Source: Rhodocyclaceae bacterium (GTDB taxonomy: Bacteria; Pseudomonadota; Gammaproteobacteria; Burkholderiales; Rhodocyclaceae). From it: a stretch of 64,000 bases of DNA. Position numbers and translations under genes: made by a program. Positions 8,653 through 18,632 of the stretch are shown one piece after another. The stretch is from assembly GCA_023383815.1 (NCBI GenBank), contig JAHDYG010000009.1, positions 1-64,000 of the forward strand, written 5' to 3'. Within the stretch, counting starts at the first letter, position 1. Each line of letters starts with the position of its first letter. Under the pieces are notes generated by a model that was not told where the DNA came from, ran no database searches, and worked only from the letters and a program-made list of their open reading frames with translations.

Positions 8653-9998
8653 TGACAATGTGGCTTCCCGACCTCGTTTCCGGAACCCCGGCCTACCTGG
8701 CGATCGTCGAGGAGATCGCACGCGGCATCCGCGAAGGCGGCCTGCAGGCCGGAGAGCGCTTGCCGACCCATCGCCTGCTCGCCGACCTGCTCGGACTGAA
8801 CGTCAGCACGGTGACCCGGGCGTATCGCGAGGCTGCGCGGCGCGGGCTGGTGAGCGGCGAGACCGGGCGCGGCACCTATGTGCTGGCGCGCGCCTCCGAG
8901 GCGAGCCTGTTCGCACGCGAGCGGACGCACGCGCGCGAGCTCATCGACCTGTCGGTCAACACCCCGACCCTGGAGCTGCGAGATGCGGACCTGCTGCGCA
9001 GCATCCAGGCGCTGTCCCGGGGCGAGGCGGCAGCGACCTTGCACTACCCCGGATCCGGGGACTGGCAGGTTCACCGAGCGGTGGCGGCGACCTGGTTGCG
9101 CCGGCGTGGCGTGCAGGTCGAGCCGTCCGATCTCGTCGTCTGCGCTGGTGCCCAGCATGCGCTGGAGGTGGCCCTGAGCCTTTTTGACGGAGGCGGGCGG
9201 ATCGTCACCGAGGCGCTGACCTATCCCGGGATGAAGGCGCTCGCGCGGCAGCGTCGCCTGCGCCTGCAGCCGGTCGCAATGGATGGTGAAGGCGTCCTGC
9301 CCGACGCGTTCGAGGCCGCGCTGCGCGCATCTCCGGGGCGGCTCGCGATCCTGTCACCGACGCTCCACAACCCGACCACCGCGACGATGAGTCTTGCCCG
9401 GCGCGAGGCGATCGTCGCAATCGCACGCAAATGCAATGCGCTGATCTTCGAGGAAGACGTCTATGGGCCGCTGGCGGCAGACGGGATTCCCGCACTGGCC
9501 GCGCTGGCACCGGAACGGGTGTGCTACCTGGGAGGCCTGTCGAAATCCGTGTCGCCGGGGCTGCGCATCGGTTACCTCGTCCTGCCGCCTGGGTTGCGCA
9601 GCCGGCTCACCGACGCGGGCCACCGCACGAGCTGGTTCGTGTCGTCGCTTTCGCTGATGCTTGCGACGCGCTGGCTGTCCGACGGCACGGCCGAAAAGCG
9701 CGTCGCGCGTCAGCGTGCCGAGCTGGCCGGGCGCTTCCGGATCACCGGAGATCTGCTGGCCGGTTCGCAATGGACCGGGCGTCCGGACTGCCCGCATGTC
9801 TGGATGCAGCCGCGCACCCGCGACAGTGCCGGCTTTGTCTCGCGGGCGCTCGCTGCCGGAGTCGCCGTCGTCGGCGATTCGGCGTTCAGCGCGGGTCGCG
9901 GCTGCGGGGTCCGGGGCGTGCGGATCTCGATTGGGGCGGCGCCGAACCGCGAGCGCCTGCGCCAGGGGCTCGAAACGCTGGCGGAACTCGACCGCTGA
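8652..9998 (+). CDS. MocR-type GntR regulator with aminotransferase-like domain
   Basis: A 448-residue protein with an N-terminal GntR winged helix (about 15-75; LPTHRLLADLLGLNVSTVTRAYREA) joined to a fold-type I aminotransferase-like domain. The PLP lysine is in GGLSKSVSPGLRIGYL, and the HNPT and EEDVYG motifs are present. Such proteins sense PLP or an amino-acid adduct rather than acting as enzymes. The start MTMWLPDL resembles other MocR starts; ATG at 8658 is possible, and neither has a ribosome site, so a leaderless transcript is conceivable. It is divergent from the dehydratase gene, which it probably regulates, and convergent with hutH. Confidence 0.85.
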   Translation: MTMWLPDLVSGTPAYLAIVEEIARGIREGGLQAGERLPTHRLLADLLGLNVSTVTRAYREAARRGLVSGETGRGTYVLARASEASLFARERTHARELIDLSVNTPTLELRDADLLRSIQALSRGEAAATLHYPGSGDWQVHRAVAATWLRRRGVQVEPSDLVVCAGAQHALEVALSLFDGGGRIVTEALTYPGMKALARQRRLRLQPVAMDGEGVLPDAFEAALRASPGRLAILSPTLHNPTTATMSLARREAIVAIARKCNALIFEEDVYGPLAADGIPALAALAPERVCYLGGLSKSVSPGLRIGYLVLPPGLRSRLTDAGHRTSWFVSSLSLMLATRWLSDGTAEKRVARQRAELAGRFRITGDLLAGSQWTGRPDCPHVWMQPRTRDSAGFVSRALAAGVAVVGDSAFSAGRGCGVRGVRISIGAAPNRERLRQGLETLAELDR

Positions 9999-10019
9999 AC
10001 GGAACCGCGCCGGGTTGCG

Positions 10020-11561
10020 TCACGAGATCCACGAGGGCAGCACGCTGCTCGCATGCACGGTGAAGGTATCGGCGTCGATGATCTGTTCGACCGCGGCGAT
10101 GTCGGGGGCGAAGATCCGGTCCTGATCGTAGTGCGGTACGCGTGCGCGGATCGCCGCGTGCGCGGCTTCGATCGGCTCGGAGCTTCGCAGCGGGCGGCGG
10201 AAATCGATGCCCTGGGCGGCGGCAAGCAGTTCGATGGCGATGATGTGGCGCACGTTCATCGCCATCGCGGCAAGCTTGCGGGCGGCGAAGGTGGCCATGC
10301 TGACGTGGTCTTCCTGGTTGGCCGAGGTCGGAAGCGAATCGACGCTGGCCGGATGCGCAAGGGTCTTGTTCTCGCTCGCAAGCGCAGCCGCCGTGACGTG
10401 CGCGATCATGAAACCCGAGTTCACGCCTGCCTCGGCGACCAGGAAAGCGGGCAAGGTCGAAAGCGAAGCGTCGATCAGCAGCGCGATGCGGCGCTCGGAC
10501 AGGGCGCCGACCTCGGCGATCGCGAGCGCCAGCGTGTCGGCGGCGAAGGCGACCGGCTCGGCGTGGAAGTTGCCGCCCGAAAGCACTTCCGGCCGGCCGC
10601 CGTTCGCGTCGGGAAAGATCAGCGGGTTGTCGGACACCGCATTGGCTTCGGTGATGAGGGTTGCCGCCGCGTTGCGGATGAGTTCGAGGCAGGCGCCCAT
10701 GACCTGGGGCTGGCAGCGCAGCGAGTAGGGATCCTGCACCCGGTCGTCGCCGACCCGGTGCGAGGCGCGGATTGCGCTGCCGGCAAGAAGATCGCGAACC
10801 AGCCGGGCGGCGTCGATCTGCCCCCGATGGCCGCGGACATCGTGAATGCGGGCGTCGAACGGCGCATCCGAGCCCTTCGCCGCGTCGAGGCTCATGGCTC
10901 CGGCCACGAGCGCCGCAGCGAAGACCTGTTCTGCACGCAGCAGCCCGGTCAGCGCGATCGCGGTCGACACCTGGGTGCCGTTCAGGAGTGCGAGCCCTTC
11001 CTTGGCCGCGAGCGTGAGCGGGGCGATTCCGGCTGTGCGCAGGGCCTCGCCGGCCGGCAGGATGCATCCATCGACCCGGACCTCGCCTTCGCCCATCAAG
11101 GGCAGCGTGAGATGCGCCAGCGGCGCGAGATCGCCCGATGCGCCGACCGACCCCTGCGACGGGATGCACGGCCAGATGCCCGCGTTGTAGAGCGCGATCG
11201 CGGTGTCGAGCACCTCGCCGCGCACGCCGGAGTAGCCGCGGGCGAGCGAGGCAATCTTGAGGGCGAGCGTCAGGCGGACGGTATCGTCGTCGAGCAGCGG
11301 GCCGACGCCGACCGCATGCGAGCGCACGAGGTTGGCCTGCAGGCGGGCGAGCTGGTCGGCGGGAATGCCGATGCCGGCAAGTTTTCCGAATCCGGTGTTG
11401 ATGCCGTAGGCCGGTGCGCCCTCGGCGACGATGGTCTGCACGGCCGCCGCACTGGCCGCGACTGCGGGACGGCAGGCTGGGTCCAGCGCGATCGGCTCGA
11501 ACCCTGCGTACAGGCGCCGCAGCAGGCCTGCGGACAGGCGGCCAGGAGTGAGGGTGAGCAT
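10020..11561 (-). CDS. hutH: Histidine ammonia-lyase
   Basis: A 513-residue aromatic amino-acid lyase that removes ammonia from histidine to give urocanate, the first step of histidine breakdown. The ASG triplet that cyclises to the MIO cofactor is at 141-143 in [14 protein letters not shown]. The YGINTGFG loop (52-59) with the catalytic tyrosine is intact. Length and the [11 protein letters not shown] and FHAEPVA motifs fit HutH rather than tyrosine or phenylalanine lyases. No hutU, hutI, hutG or hutC gene is in the window, so the rest of the pathway must be elsewhere or absent. The nearest upstream gene on the same strand, a lipoprotein gene, is 133 bp away, so hutH appears to be transcribed alone. 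Confidence 0.9.
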   Translation of the reverse strand: MLTLTPGRLSAGLLRRLYAGFEPIALDPACRPAVAASAAAVQTIVAEGAPAYGINTGFGKLAGIGIPADQLARLQANLVRSHAVGVGPLLDDDTVRLTLALKIASLARGYSGVRGEVLDTAIALYNAGIWPCIPSQGSVGASGDLAPLAHLTLPLMGEGEVRVDGCILPAGEALRTAGIAPLTLAAKEGLALLNGTQVSTAIALTGLLRAEQVFAAALVAGAMSLDAAKGSDAPFDARIHDVRGHRGQIDAARLVRDLLAGSAIRASHRVGDDRVQDPYSLRCQPQVMGACLELIRNAAATLITEANAVSDNPLIFPDANGGRPEVLSGGNFHAEPVAFAADTLALAIAEVGALSERRIALLIDASLSTLPAFLVAEAGVNSGFMIAHVTAAALASENKTLAHPASVDSLPTSANQEDHVSMATFAARKLAAMAMNVRHIIAIELLAAAQGIDFRRPLRSSEPIEAAHAAIRARVPHYDQDRIFAPDIAAVEQIIDADTFTVHASSVLPSWIS

Positions 11562-11621
11562 GGCGGGAGTCTCCGGAGATGCGCAAGGAACACAGTCCGG
11601 ATTCTAGCACCAAGCCTGAAT

Positions 11622-11633
11622 ATGTATAGACAA
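11622..11633 (-). promoter_or_regulatory. Possible HutC-like operator upstream of hutH
   Basis: On the minus strand TTGTCTATACAT matches 10 of 12 positions of the TTGTATATACAA-type site bound by HutC in other proteobacteria. It lies about 60 bp upstream of the hutH start codon. The match is suggestive only, and HutC itself is not encoded here. Confidence 0.35.
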
Positions 11634-11694
11634 CTTATGGTCAAGCGCGGATTGCGCCGGTCGGACGGGTGATTCCGGCCGGCGCTTCAGAAGG

Positions 11695-11976
11695 TCACTT
11701 CGCCTTGAGATAGGCGTCGATCACCTCGGCGTTGTTCGACTTCACCGTCATGTTGTTCGGCCCTGCCGCAATGCGGGTCACGACCACCTTCGGTTCCTTG
11801 TTCTTCGAAACCAGCTCGATGTCCTTGTCGCCATCCTTGAGCACCCACAGGCGGCCGTCATGGACATGGGTATAGAAACCCGATCGGGCATATGGGTCCT
11901 TGGTGGCGCCGGTGCCGGTGGCGCAGGCGGAGATGAACAGGGTGGTGGCCGCGACGGCCAGCGCGATCATGCGCAT
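11695..11976 (-). CDS. Small putative lipoprotein
   Basis: A 93-residue protein with a short signal peptide ending in a lipobox ISAC, with the lipidated cysteine at 18. The mature part is about 75 residues, contains a basic and acidic mix (KDGDKDIELVSKNKEPK) and ends in a helical tail. No domain was recognised. The position after +1 of the lipid cysteine is alanine, which would direct it to the outer membrane by the usual Lol rule. It is divergent from another small exported protein gene at 12091, with 114 bp between them. Confidence 0.65.
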   Translation of the reverse strand: MRMIALAVAATTLFISACATGTGATKDPYARSGFYTHVHDGRLWVLKDGDKDIELVSKNKEPKVVVTRIAAGPNNMTVKSNNAEVIDAYLKAK

Positions 11977-12090
11977 GAAAAGACTTCAAGGGTTGTTGTA
12001 AGCTCGTGGAGCGTACTGAGCGCATGTTTCGTCAGTGCTACGTTTTTCTTTCAGCCTGGATGACCGGGCAAGTCCATGGGAGGAGGGAAC

Positions 12091-12552
12091 ATGAACTTCG
12101 CAAGATCTGTCGTTTCAACGGGGATCGCCCTGTCCGCACTGGCGAGCCTTTCCGCGCATGCGCTGCCGGAGATCAAGGTCGAGAACCTGGTCGTCAACAA
12201 CCCGAAGATCGTCTACTGGAACGTGCAGACGACCGGTGCGATGCGCGATGGGACGGTCACCGAGAATGCCGGTGCACTGAAGGTCGTGCGGCCGACCCGC
12301 ATCCAGGACGGTAGCGTGTGCCACAACTACGGCACGAGCTGCTACTGCACCCCGGTCAAGTACCGTATCACGCCATCGCTCGAAACGAAGTGGCGTGTGC
12401 TGATCGACTCCGGAAAACGTCAGGCCGCGGAGTGTCCGGCCGGCGTTTCGCCTACCGGGGATGCAGACAGCACCTCACTGACGCGCGAGGAGGCGAAGGC
12501 TCGCCGCGAGGCGATCATGGCCGAGAAGAAGGCAAAGCGCGAAGGGAAGTAA
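12091..12552 (+). CDS. Small secreted protein with cysteine motif
   Basis: A 153-residue protein whose first 24 residues form a signal peptide ending in ALASLSAHA. The mature domain carries a cysteine cluster CHNYGTSCYC and a further cysteine near residue 114, so disulfides are likely in the periplasm. The C-terminus is a charged helix rich in EAKARREAI and KKAKRE. No family was recognised. The start at 12091 is chosen for the strong GGAGGAGG ribosome site directly upstream; an earlier in-frame ATG-like start at 12076 would include that site. Confidence 0.6.
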   Translation: MNFARSVVSTGIALSALASLSAHALPEIKVENLVVNNPKIVYWNVQTTGAMRDGTVTENAGALKVVRPTRIQDGSVCHNYGTSCYCTPVKYRITPSLETKWRVLIDSGKRQAAECPAGVSPTGDADSTSLTREEAKARREAIMAEKKAKREGK

Positions 12553-12568
12553 TGCGGAGGTGAAGAGT

Positions 12569-12588
12569 GGCGGGCGCGTGCGCCCGCC
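12569..12588. terminator. Hairpin between convergent secreted-protein gene and moaC
   Basis: GGCGGGCG and CGCCCGCC form an 8-bp GC stem with a CGTG loop between two convergent stop codons. No T-run follows on either side, so termination efficiency is uncertain. Confidence 0.45.
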
Positions 12589-12599
12589 TGTCCGGTGGC

Positions 12600-13076
12600 T
12601 CAGGCCGTCCAGTGCCCCGACTTGCCGCCGAGCTTTTCCAAGAGGCCGATGTCGTGCATCGTCATGCCGCGGTCGACGGCCTTGCACATGTCGTAGATCG
12701 TGAGGAGGGCGACGTTCACGCCGGTCAGCGCTTCCATTTCGACCCCGGTGCGGCCGACGGTTTCGGCGGTGACGATGCAGGTGATGGCGTGCTTGGTTTC
12801 GTCCGCTTCGAACTCCACGGCGACCCGCGTGAGTGCGATCGGATGACACAGCGGGATCAGTTCGCTCGTGCGCTTGGTGCCCTGGATCGCCGCGATGCGG
12901 GCGATGCCAAGGACATCTCCCTTCTTTGCGTGGCCGGCGCGGATCATTGCGAAGGTTTCGGGCTGCATCGTGATGCAGCCGCGCGCGACCGCCACGCGCC
13001 GGGTTTCGTTCTTGCCGCCCACATCCACCATGTGGGCCTGCCCGTCGGAGTCGAAGTGCGTCAGCGAGCCGCTCAT
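12600..13076 (-). CDS. moaC: MoaC, cyclic pyranopterin monophosphate synthase
   Basis: The 158-residue enzyme converts the MoaA product to cyclic pyranopterin monophosphate in molybdenum cofactor synthesis. Family motifs are complete: [15 protein letters not shown] near the N-terminus, LIPLCHPI, the [25 protein letters not shown] helix written here as [13 protein letters not shown], and the C-terminal GGKSGHW. Length is typical. Molybdenum cofactor is needed by the nitrate reductase encoded at 53259-57008, though no other moa gene is in the window. It is divergent from the M48 protease gene. Confidence 0.95.
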   Translation of the reverse strand: MSGSLTHFDSDGQAHMVDVGGKNETRRVAVARGCITMQPETFAMIRAGHAKKGDVLGIARIAAIQGTKRTSELIPLCHPIALTRVAVEFEADETKHAITCIVTAETVGRTGVEMEALTGVNVALLTIYDMCKAVDRGMTMHDIGLLEKLGGKSGHWTA

Positions 13077-13157
13077 GGTCCTGGTGCGTTGCGTCGCGCC
13101 ACATCGGGAAACACGTGCGGCGGAACGGATTGATCGGAGGCGATATCATAGCACCCG

Positions 13158-14591
13158 ATGATGAGACGACTCCTGATCCTCCTCTTGTGTGCGGCGGTGG
13201 CGACCAGCGGGCATGGCGCGGGTTCGTTGCCGGATCTTGGCGATGTTGCGAGCGCCGAACTGTCGCCACTGGCCGAGCGCCAGCTTGGCGAGTCGATCAT
13301 GCAGGAGATCCGCTGGCGCGATCCGGCCTGGCTCGACGATCCGGAAATCGAGGAGTACCTCAACCGGCTCGGCCGGCGGCTCGCGCGGGTGAGCGGGGAG
13401 TCGGAACGGCGTTTCGAGTTCTTCGTGATCAACGATGCGTCGCTCAATGCCTTCGCGCTGCCCGGCGGCTACATCGGCGTCCATAGCGGCCTTTTGCTGG
13501 CAGCCGAGTCGGAGTCGGAACTTGCATCGGTACTCGGTCACGAGATCGCCCACGTCACGCAACGCCATATCGCGCAGCTGCTCGGGCGCCAGAGCCAGGC
13601 CGGCATGGTCATGCTGGCTTCGATCCTGCTCGCCGTGCTGGCGGCGCGAAGCGATTCACAGCTCAGCGAAGCCGCGCTTGCCGCCGGTCAGGCCGGGGCG
13701 ATCCAGTCACAGCTCGGCTACACCCGCTCCTTCGAGCGTGAAGCGGACCGGATCGGCCTGCAGATGCTCGACCAGGCCGGTTTCGACGTACGCGGCATGC
13801 CGAGCTTTTTCGAGCGCCTGCAGCGCAACACCCGCCTGTACGAGAACAATGCCCCGGGCTACCTGCGGACCCACCCGCTGACGCAGGAGCGGATTGCCGA
13901 CATGGGAAACCGTGTCGAGCAGATGCGCTACCGGCAGGTGCTCGATACGCCGGATTTCGGCTACGCACGCGCCAAGCTCAGGGCTTCGGCAGGGCTGGCG
14001 ATCGATGCCATCCGGCGGCACGAGGCGCTGCTTGCGGCCAATGCGAGCGACGATGCCGCCCGGTACGGCCTCGCCCGCGCGCTGCTGCGCAGTGGCGATC
14101 TGGTGCGCGCGGGCGAGCTGGTTGAAGCCTTGCGCAAGGAGGGTGCTCCGTCTCCTTTCGTCGAGTCGCTCGCAGCGGAGATCCGGCTGGCGGCGCGTGA
14201 ACCGGAGGCTGCGGTCGCGATCCTGGCCCCGGCCGCCGAACGCTACCCGGACAATCGCAGCCTGCGCTATGCGCTGATCGATGCCCGGCTGCAGGCCGGC
14301 CAAGCCGTGGAAGCTGCGGCGATGGCACGATCCGGCGCCCACGCCGAGCGCGAGGACGCGCGGATGTGGATGCTGACGGCACGTTCCGAAGCCGCCCTCG
14401 GACGGATGAGTGCGCACCACCGCGCGCAGGCCGAGGTGCATGTGTTGCGCGGCAGCCTGCAGGCGGCGATCCAGCAGCTCGAACTCGCGCGCAGTGCCGG
14501 AGATGGTGACTTCTTCGACCTCTCGGCCGCGGATGCGCGAATGCGCGAGCTGAAGGCGGAATTCGACCGGCGCCGCGCCGAACGGCGCTGA
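13158..14591 (+). CDS. BepA-like periplasmic M48 metalloprotease with TPR region
   Basis: The 477-residue protein starts with a signal peptide (first ~22 residues, ending GHGAG). The M48 zinc protease domain has HEIAH at 128-132 and the third ligand in FEREAD near 193. From about residue 270 the chain is helical, with TPR-like repeats. This is the architecture of BepA/YfgC, which maintains outer-membrane beta-barrel assembly and degrades stalled LptD. The next gene is tusA, 108 bp downstream. The ATG at 13161 is an alternative start one codon later. Confidence 0.85.
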   Translation: MMRRLLILLLCAAVATSGHGAGSLPDLGDVASAELSPLAERQLGESIMQEIRWRDPAWLDDPEIEEYLNRLGRRLARVSGESERRFEFFVINDASLNAFALPGGYIGVHSGLLLAAESESELASVLGHEIAHVTQRHIAQLLGRQSQAGMVMLASILLAVLAARSDSQLSEAALAAGQAGAIQSQLGYTRSFEREADRIGLQMLDQAGFDVRGMPSFFERLQRNTRLYENNAPGYLRTHPLTQERIADMGNRVEQMRYRQVLDTPDFGYARAKLRASAGLAIDAIRRHEALLAANASDDAARYGLARALLRSGDLVRAGELVEALRKEGAPSPFVESLAAEIRLAAREPEAAVAILAPAAERYPDNRSLRYALIDARLQAGQAVEAAAMARSGAHAEREDARMWMLTARSEAALGRMSAHHRAQAEVHVLRGSLQAAIQQLELARSAGDGDFFDLSAADARMRELKAEFDRRRAERR

Positions 14592-14699
14592 GCGCGGATG
14601 GCAACGGCCGGATGCACGGGATCCCTGCGGGCCAATCCGGGCCCGGGAAGCGCCAACGGGTTAGAATGCGCTGGTTTTCGTTGACGGGGAGTGGTGGGG

Positions 14700-14930
14700 A
14701 TGAATGTTGACAAGGAAGTCGATGCACGCGGGCTGAACTGTCCGCTGCCGATCCTGCGGGCCAAGAAGGCGCTGGCGGAGCTGGCTTCGGGGCAGATCGT
14801 GCGGGTGCTTGCGACCGATCCGGGTTCGCTCAAGGATTTCCAGGCGTTTGCGAAGCAGACCGGCAACGAGCTGGTCCAGCAGGGCGAGAATGAAGACAAG
14901 GTGTTCGAGTTCTACCTCAAGCGCAAGTAG
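14700..14930 (+). CDS. TusA-family sulfur carrier protein
   Basis: This 76-residue protein has the TusA fold and the hallmark CPxP motif in DARGLNCPLPILRAKKAL, where the cysteine carries a persulfide. TusA-family members relay sulfur for tRNA thiolation, molybdenum cofactor synthesis or sulfur oxidation. Which role applies is not visible from this locus. The ATG at 14700 follows a purine-rich GTGGTGGGG stretch. GTG at 14691 is in frame but would add only three residues. Confidence 0.9.
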   Translation: MNVDKEVDARGLNCPLPILRAKKALAELASGQIVRVLATDPGSLKDFQAFAKQTGNELVQQGENEDKVFEFYLKRK

Positions 14931-14949
14931 CGCCTCATGACCGGTTGAA

Positions 14950-14986
14950 AAACACAACGGCCGCCCGAAAGGCGGCCGTTGTGTTT
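14950..14986. terminator. Bidirectional terminator between tusA and valS
   Basis: AAACACAACGGCCGCC (14950-14965) and its perfect complement (14971-14986) surround a CGAAA loop. The A/T-rich outer ends provide a T-run in both directions, as expected between convergent genes. Confidence 0.85.
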
Positions 14987-15012
14987 GCAGCCGGAAGAGG
15001 CGGCCGGCTGGA

Positions 15013-17850
15013 TCAGCGCTGACGCAGGCGCTCGTACTGCGGTCGCAGGCGTTCGAGCGCCTCGGTGAAGCCGGCCAGGCGTTCGCGCTCCTGCTGCACG
15101 ACGGCGGGCGGTGCGCGATCGACGAAGCTCGCGTTCGAGAGCTTGCCCTCGGCCTTGGCGATCTCGCCTTCCAGGCGGGCGAGTTCCTTTCCCAGACGTT
15201 CGACTTCGGCGGCGATGTCGATCTCGACCTTCAGCATCAGTTTGAAGGCGCCCGAGATTGCGACCGGGGCGAGCGCTTCGGTACCCAGCTCGGCCACGAC
15301 GTCCACCGCCGACAGACGTGCGAGCCCTGCGAGGTAGGGTGCGTAGGCTTCGAGTGCGGCGGCATCGCCGGCGACGACGAGCGGCACGCGCTGGGCGGGC
15401 GAGAGGTTCATCTCGCTGCGCAGGTTGCGGCAGGTGTGGACCATCGCCTTCAGCTCGGCGATCTTCGCTTCGGCCGATTCATCGACGCGCGACAGGTCGG
15501 CCTCTGGATAGGGTGCGAGCATGATGCTCGCGGTGGTCTTGCGCCCTGCCAGCGGCGCGACCGTCTGCCACAGTTCCTCGGTGATGAAGGGAATCAGCGG
15601 ATGGGCCAGGCGCAGGACGGTCTCGAGCACGCGCAGCAGGGTGCGGCGGGTCGCGCGCCGGCTGGCGTCGCTGCCGTTCTGGAGCTGGACCTTCGCGAGT
15701 TCCAGGTACCAGTCGCAGTACTCGTCCCACACGAACTCGTAGATCGCCTTGGAGATGAGATCGAAGCGGTAGTCCTCGAACTGTTTCGCGACCTCGGCCT
15801 CGGTGCGCTGCAGACGCGACACGATCCAGCGGTCGGCAAACGAGAAGTCGAGCCAGTCGCGCGTGCATTCCTTCGTGCCGGCGCTGCCATCCAGTCCGCA
15901 ATCCTCGCCGGCCGTGTTCATCAGCACGAAGCGGGTCGCGTTCCACAGCTTGTTGCAGAAGTTGCGGTAGCCCTCGCAACGCGACAGATCGAACTTGATG
16001 TCGCGCCCCGGCGTTGCGAGCGAGGCGAAGGTGAACCGCAGCGCATCGGTGCCGAAGGCCGGAATGCCCTCCGGAAATTCCTTGCGCGTGCGCTTTTCGA
16101 TCTTCTGCGCATCCTTCGGATTCATGAGGCCGAAGGTGCGCTTCTTTACGAGATCGTCGACCGCGATGCCGTCGATCAGGTCGATCGGATCGAGTACGTT
16201 GCCCTTCGATTTCGACATCTTCTGGCCCTCCGCGTCGCGGATGAGGCCGTGCACATAGACGTCGCGGAACGGGATCTTTCCGGTGATGTGCCTGGTCATC
16301 ATCACCATCCGGGCGACCCAGAAGAAGATGATGTCGAAGCCGGTCACGAGCACTGACGAGGGCAGGTAGAGATCGAGTGCGTCGTTCGATTCCTGCGGCC
16401 ACTGCGGCGTCCAGTCGAGCGTCGAGAAGGGCCAGAGCGCGGACGAATACCAGGTGTCGAGCACGTCGGGATCGCGCGTCAGCGCCCCTGTGTAGCCGTC
16501 GCGTGCGGCGAGCGTGCGCGCCTCGGCTTCGTCGTGGGCGACCCAGCAGCGGCCGTCGTCGCCGTACCAGGCAGGAATCTGATGGCCCCACCAGAGCTGG
16601 CGCGAGATGCACCAGTCCTGGATGTTGTTGAGCCACTGGTTGTAGGTGTTGACCCAGTTTTCGGGAAAGAAGCGGATCTCGCCGGAGGCGACGCATTCGA
16701 GCGCTTTTTCGGTGATCGACTGGCCGTCCGCGCCGGGTTTCGTCATCGCGACGAACCACTGGTCGGTAAGCATGGGCTCGATCACGGTTCCGGTGCGGTC
16801 GCCGCGCGGCACCATCAGGCGGTGCGGCTTGACGCCCGCGAGGAGCCCGAGATCCTGCAGATCCTGGACGATCACCTCGCGTGCGACGAAGCGGTCCATG
16901 CCGCGGTATTTTTGCGGGGCGTCGTCGCTGACGTGCGCATCCAGGCGCAGGATGCTGATCATCGGCAGCTTGTGGCGCTGGCCGACGGCGTAGTCGTTGA
17001 AGTCGTGTGCAGGGGTCACCTTCACGCAGCCGGTACCGAACTCGCGGTCGACGTAGTCGTCGGCGATGATCGGGATGTCGCGGTCGCACAGCGGCAGGCG
17101 GACCGTCCGGCCGATGAGGTGGGCATAGCGTTCGTCTTCCGGGTGCACCATCACGGCGACGTCGCCGAGCATGGTCTCGGGCCGTGTGGTCGCGACCGTG
17201 AGCCCCGCGAGATCGCCGACCGGGCCGTCACTGAAGGGGTAGGTGATGTGCCACAGGAAGCCGTCTTCCTCTTCGGACACGACCTCGAGGTCGGATACCG
17301 CAGTGCCGAGCTTGGGGTCCCAGTTCACCAGCCGCTTGCCACGGTAGATCAGGCCTTCGTTGTAGAGCCGCACGAAGGATTCGGTGACGGTTTTCGACAG
17401 CCCCTCGTCCATCGTGAAACGTTCGCGCTTCCAGTCCGGCGAGGTGCCGAGGCGGCGCATCTGGCCCGTGATGGTCCCACCCGAGTAGGCCTTCCACTCC
17501 CATACCTTGGCGATGAACTTGTCGCGACCGAGCTGATGGCGGTTGATGCCCTGTGCATCGAGCTGGCGTTCGACGACGATCTGCGTCGCGATGCCGGCAT
17601 GGTCGGTGCCGGGCTGCCACAGTGTGTTGTAGCCGCGCATGCGATGGTAGCGCGTGAGCCCGTCCATGATGGTCTGGTTGAAGCCGTGCCCCATGTGCAG
17701 GGTGCCGGTGACGTTGGGCGGCGGCAGCAGGATGCAGAAGGCGTTGGGGTTCGACTTGTCGAGTCCGGCATCGAAGAACCCGCGGGATTCCCATTCAGGG
17801 TACCAGCGGGATTCGATCTCGGCCGGTTCAAAACTCTTGGCCAGTTCCAT
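15013..17850 (-). CDS. valS: Valyl-tRNA synthetase
   Basis: A 945-residue class I aminoacyl-tRNA synthetase that charges tRNA-Val. It has the HIGH-type signature in GTLHMGH (49-55) and the KMSKS loop in KMSKSKGN near residue 544. The editing domain lies between them, the anticodon-binding domain follows, and a C-terminal coiled coil ([20 protein letters not shown]) is specific to ValS. Length is typical. Convergent with tusA and divergent from the LPS-kinase-like gene, it appears to be a single-gene unit. Confidence 0.97.
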   Translation of the reverse strand: MELAKSFEPAEIESRWYPEWESRGFFDAGLDKSNPNAFCILLPPPNVTGTLHMGHGFNQTIMDGLTRYHRMRGYNTLWQPGTDHAGIATQIVVERQLDAQGINRHQLGRDKFIAKVWEWKAYSGGTITGQMRRLGTSPDWKRERFTMDEGLSKTVTESFVRLYNEGLIYRGKRLVNWDPKLGTAVSDLEVVSEEEDGFLWHITYPFSDGPVGDLAGLTVATTRPETMLGDVAVMVHPEDERYAHLIGRTVRLPLCDRDIPIIADDYVDREFGTGCVKVTPAHDFNDYAVGQRHKLPMISILRLDAHVSDDAPQKYRGMDRFVAREVIVQDLQDLGLLAGVKPHRLMVPRGDRTGTVIEPMLTDQWFVAMTKPGADGQSITEKALECVASGEIRFFPENWVNTYNQWLNNIQDWCISRQLWWGHQIPAWYGDDGRCWVAHDEAEARTLAARDGYTGALTRDPDVLDTWYSSALWPFSTLDWTPQWPQESNDALDLYLPSSVLVTGFDIIFFWVARMVMMTRHITGKIPFRDVYVHGLIRDAEGQKMSKSKGNVLDPIDLIDGIAVDDLVKKRTFGLMNPKDAQKIEKRTRKEFPEGIPAFGTDALRFTFASLATPGRDIKFDLSRCEGYRNFCNKLWNATRFVLMNTAGEDCGLDGSAGTKECTRDWLDFSFADRWIVSRLQRTEAEVAKQFEDYRFDLISKAIYEFVWDEYCDWYLELAKVQLQNGSDASRRATRRTLLRVLETVLRLAHPLIPFITEELWQTVAPLAGRKTTASIMLAPYPEADLSRVDESAEAKIAELKAMVHTCRNLRSEMNLSPAQRVPLVVAGDAAALEAYAPYLAGLARLSAVDVVAELGTEALAPVAISGAFKLMLKVEIDIAAEVERLGKELARLEGEIAKAEGKLSNASFVDRAPPAVVQQERERLAGFTEALERLRPQYERLRQR

Positions 17851-17983
17851 GGGGGTCTTCGGGAAGGTCGAAAAACGCGGATTATACCGGATCGACCCTC
17901 TCCCCCAGACCGCATGCTGCCATGCAGCACGAAGCCGCGGTGATACGATCGGGTGTAATGAATCGGAAATGAACGGGAGCGGA

Positions 17984-18616
17984 ATGCGCGGGCCGGATCT
18001 GGATTTCTGGTGGACGCTGGCAGGCGATTGGGTCGAGCCGCCGAACGATGCTCGCAGCGGCTGGAGCGGGATGTTGCGGACATTTGTCGGCGACCGCTTC
18101 TACTACGTCAAGCGTCAGCGCAACTTCCTGTGTAGAAGCCTGCGCCATCCGTTCGGCTGGCCGACCGCGGCGCGGGAATGGCATGCGCTTCTGCGGATGC
18201 GCGATCTTGGACTGAAGGTGCCCGTGCCGGTGTTCTTCGGCATGCGGCGCACGCCGGAAGGCATCGAGGCCGCGGTCGTCACAGAGGAGCTGACAGGCTT
18301 CGCGCCGCTTTCGGAGCAAACCGGTCTCGCCGCCGATGCACGCGGCGCGCTGGCGCACTGCATCGGTCGCTATCTGGGCACGATGCACCGTGCCCGCCTC
18401 CAGCATGGTTGTCTGTACGACAAGCACATCATGGTGCGCTGGGTCGGGGGCAGTCCTGAAATTGCACTGATCGATCTGGAGAAGATGCGTCGGCGCTGGA
18501 GTGCCGGAGCGGCCGTCCAGCGCGATCTGGAGCAGTTGAGGCGGCGTCAGGCGGTGTTCGACGAGCGTGCCTGGACCGAACTGCTGGCCGGCCACGCGGT
18601 GACGGTGCGGACCTGA
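17984..18616 (+). CDS. LPS-kinase-like (InaA/WaaP superfamily) protein
   Basis: The 210-residue protein belongs to the small protein-kinase-like fold used by Kdo kinase, WaaP and InaA. The catalytic loop appears as [11 protein letters not shown] and the metal-binding segment as [11 protein letters not shown]. These proteins phosphorylate sugars of the LPS inner core at the inner face of the cytoplasmic membrane. The usual aspartate of HGDL is replaced by cysteine here, which is worth noting. The ATG at 17984 has GGGAG upstream; ATG at 17969 is also in frame. lptF and lptG lie 2.5 kb away, but a functional link is only inferred. Confidence 0.7.
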   Translation: MRGPDLDFWWTLAGDWVEPPNDARSGWSGMLRTFVGDRFYYVKRQRNFLCRSLRHPFGWPTAAREWHALLRMRDLGLKVPVPVFFGMRRTPEGIEAAVVTEELTGFAPLSEQTGLAADARGALAHCIGRYLGTMHRARLQHGCLYDKHIMVRWVGGSPEIALIDLEKMRRRWSAGAAVQRDLEQLRRRQAVFDERAWTELLAGHAVTVRT

Positions 18617-18632
18617 CGCCGGGCCGCACCCG

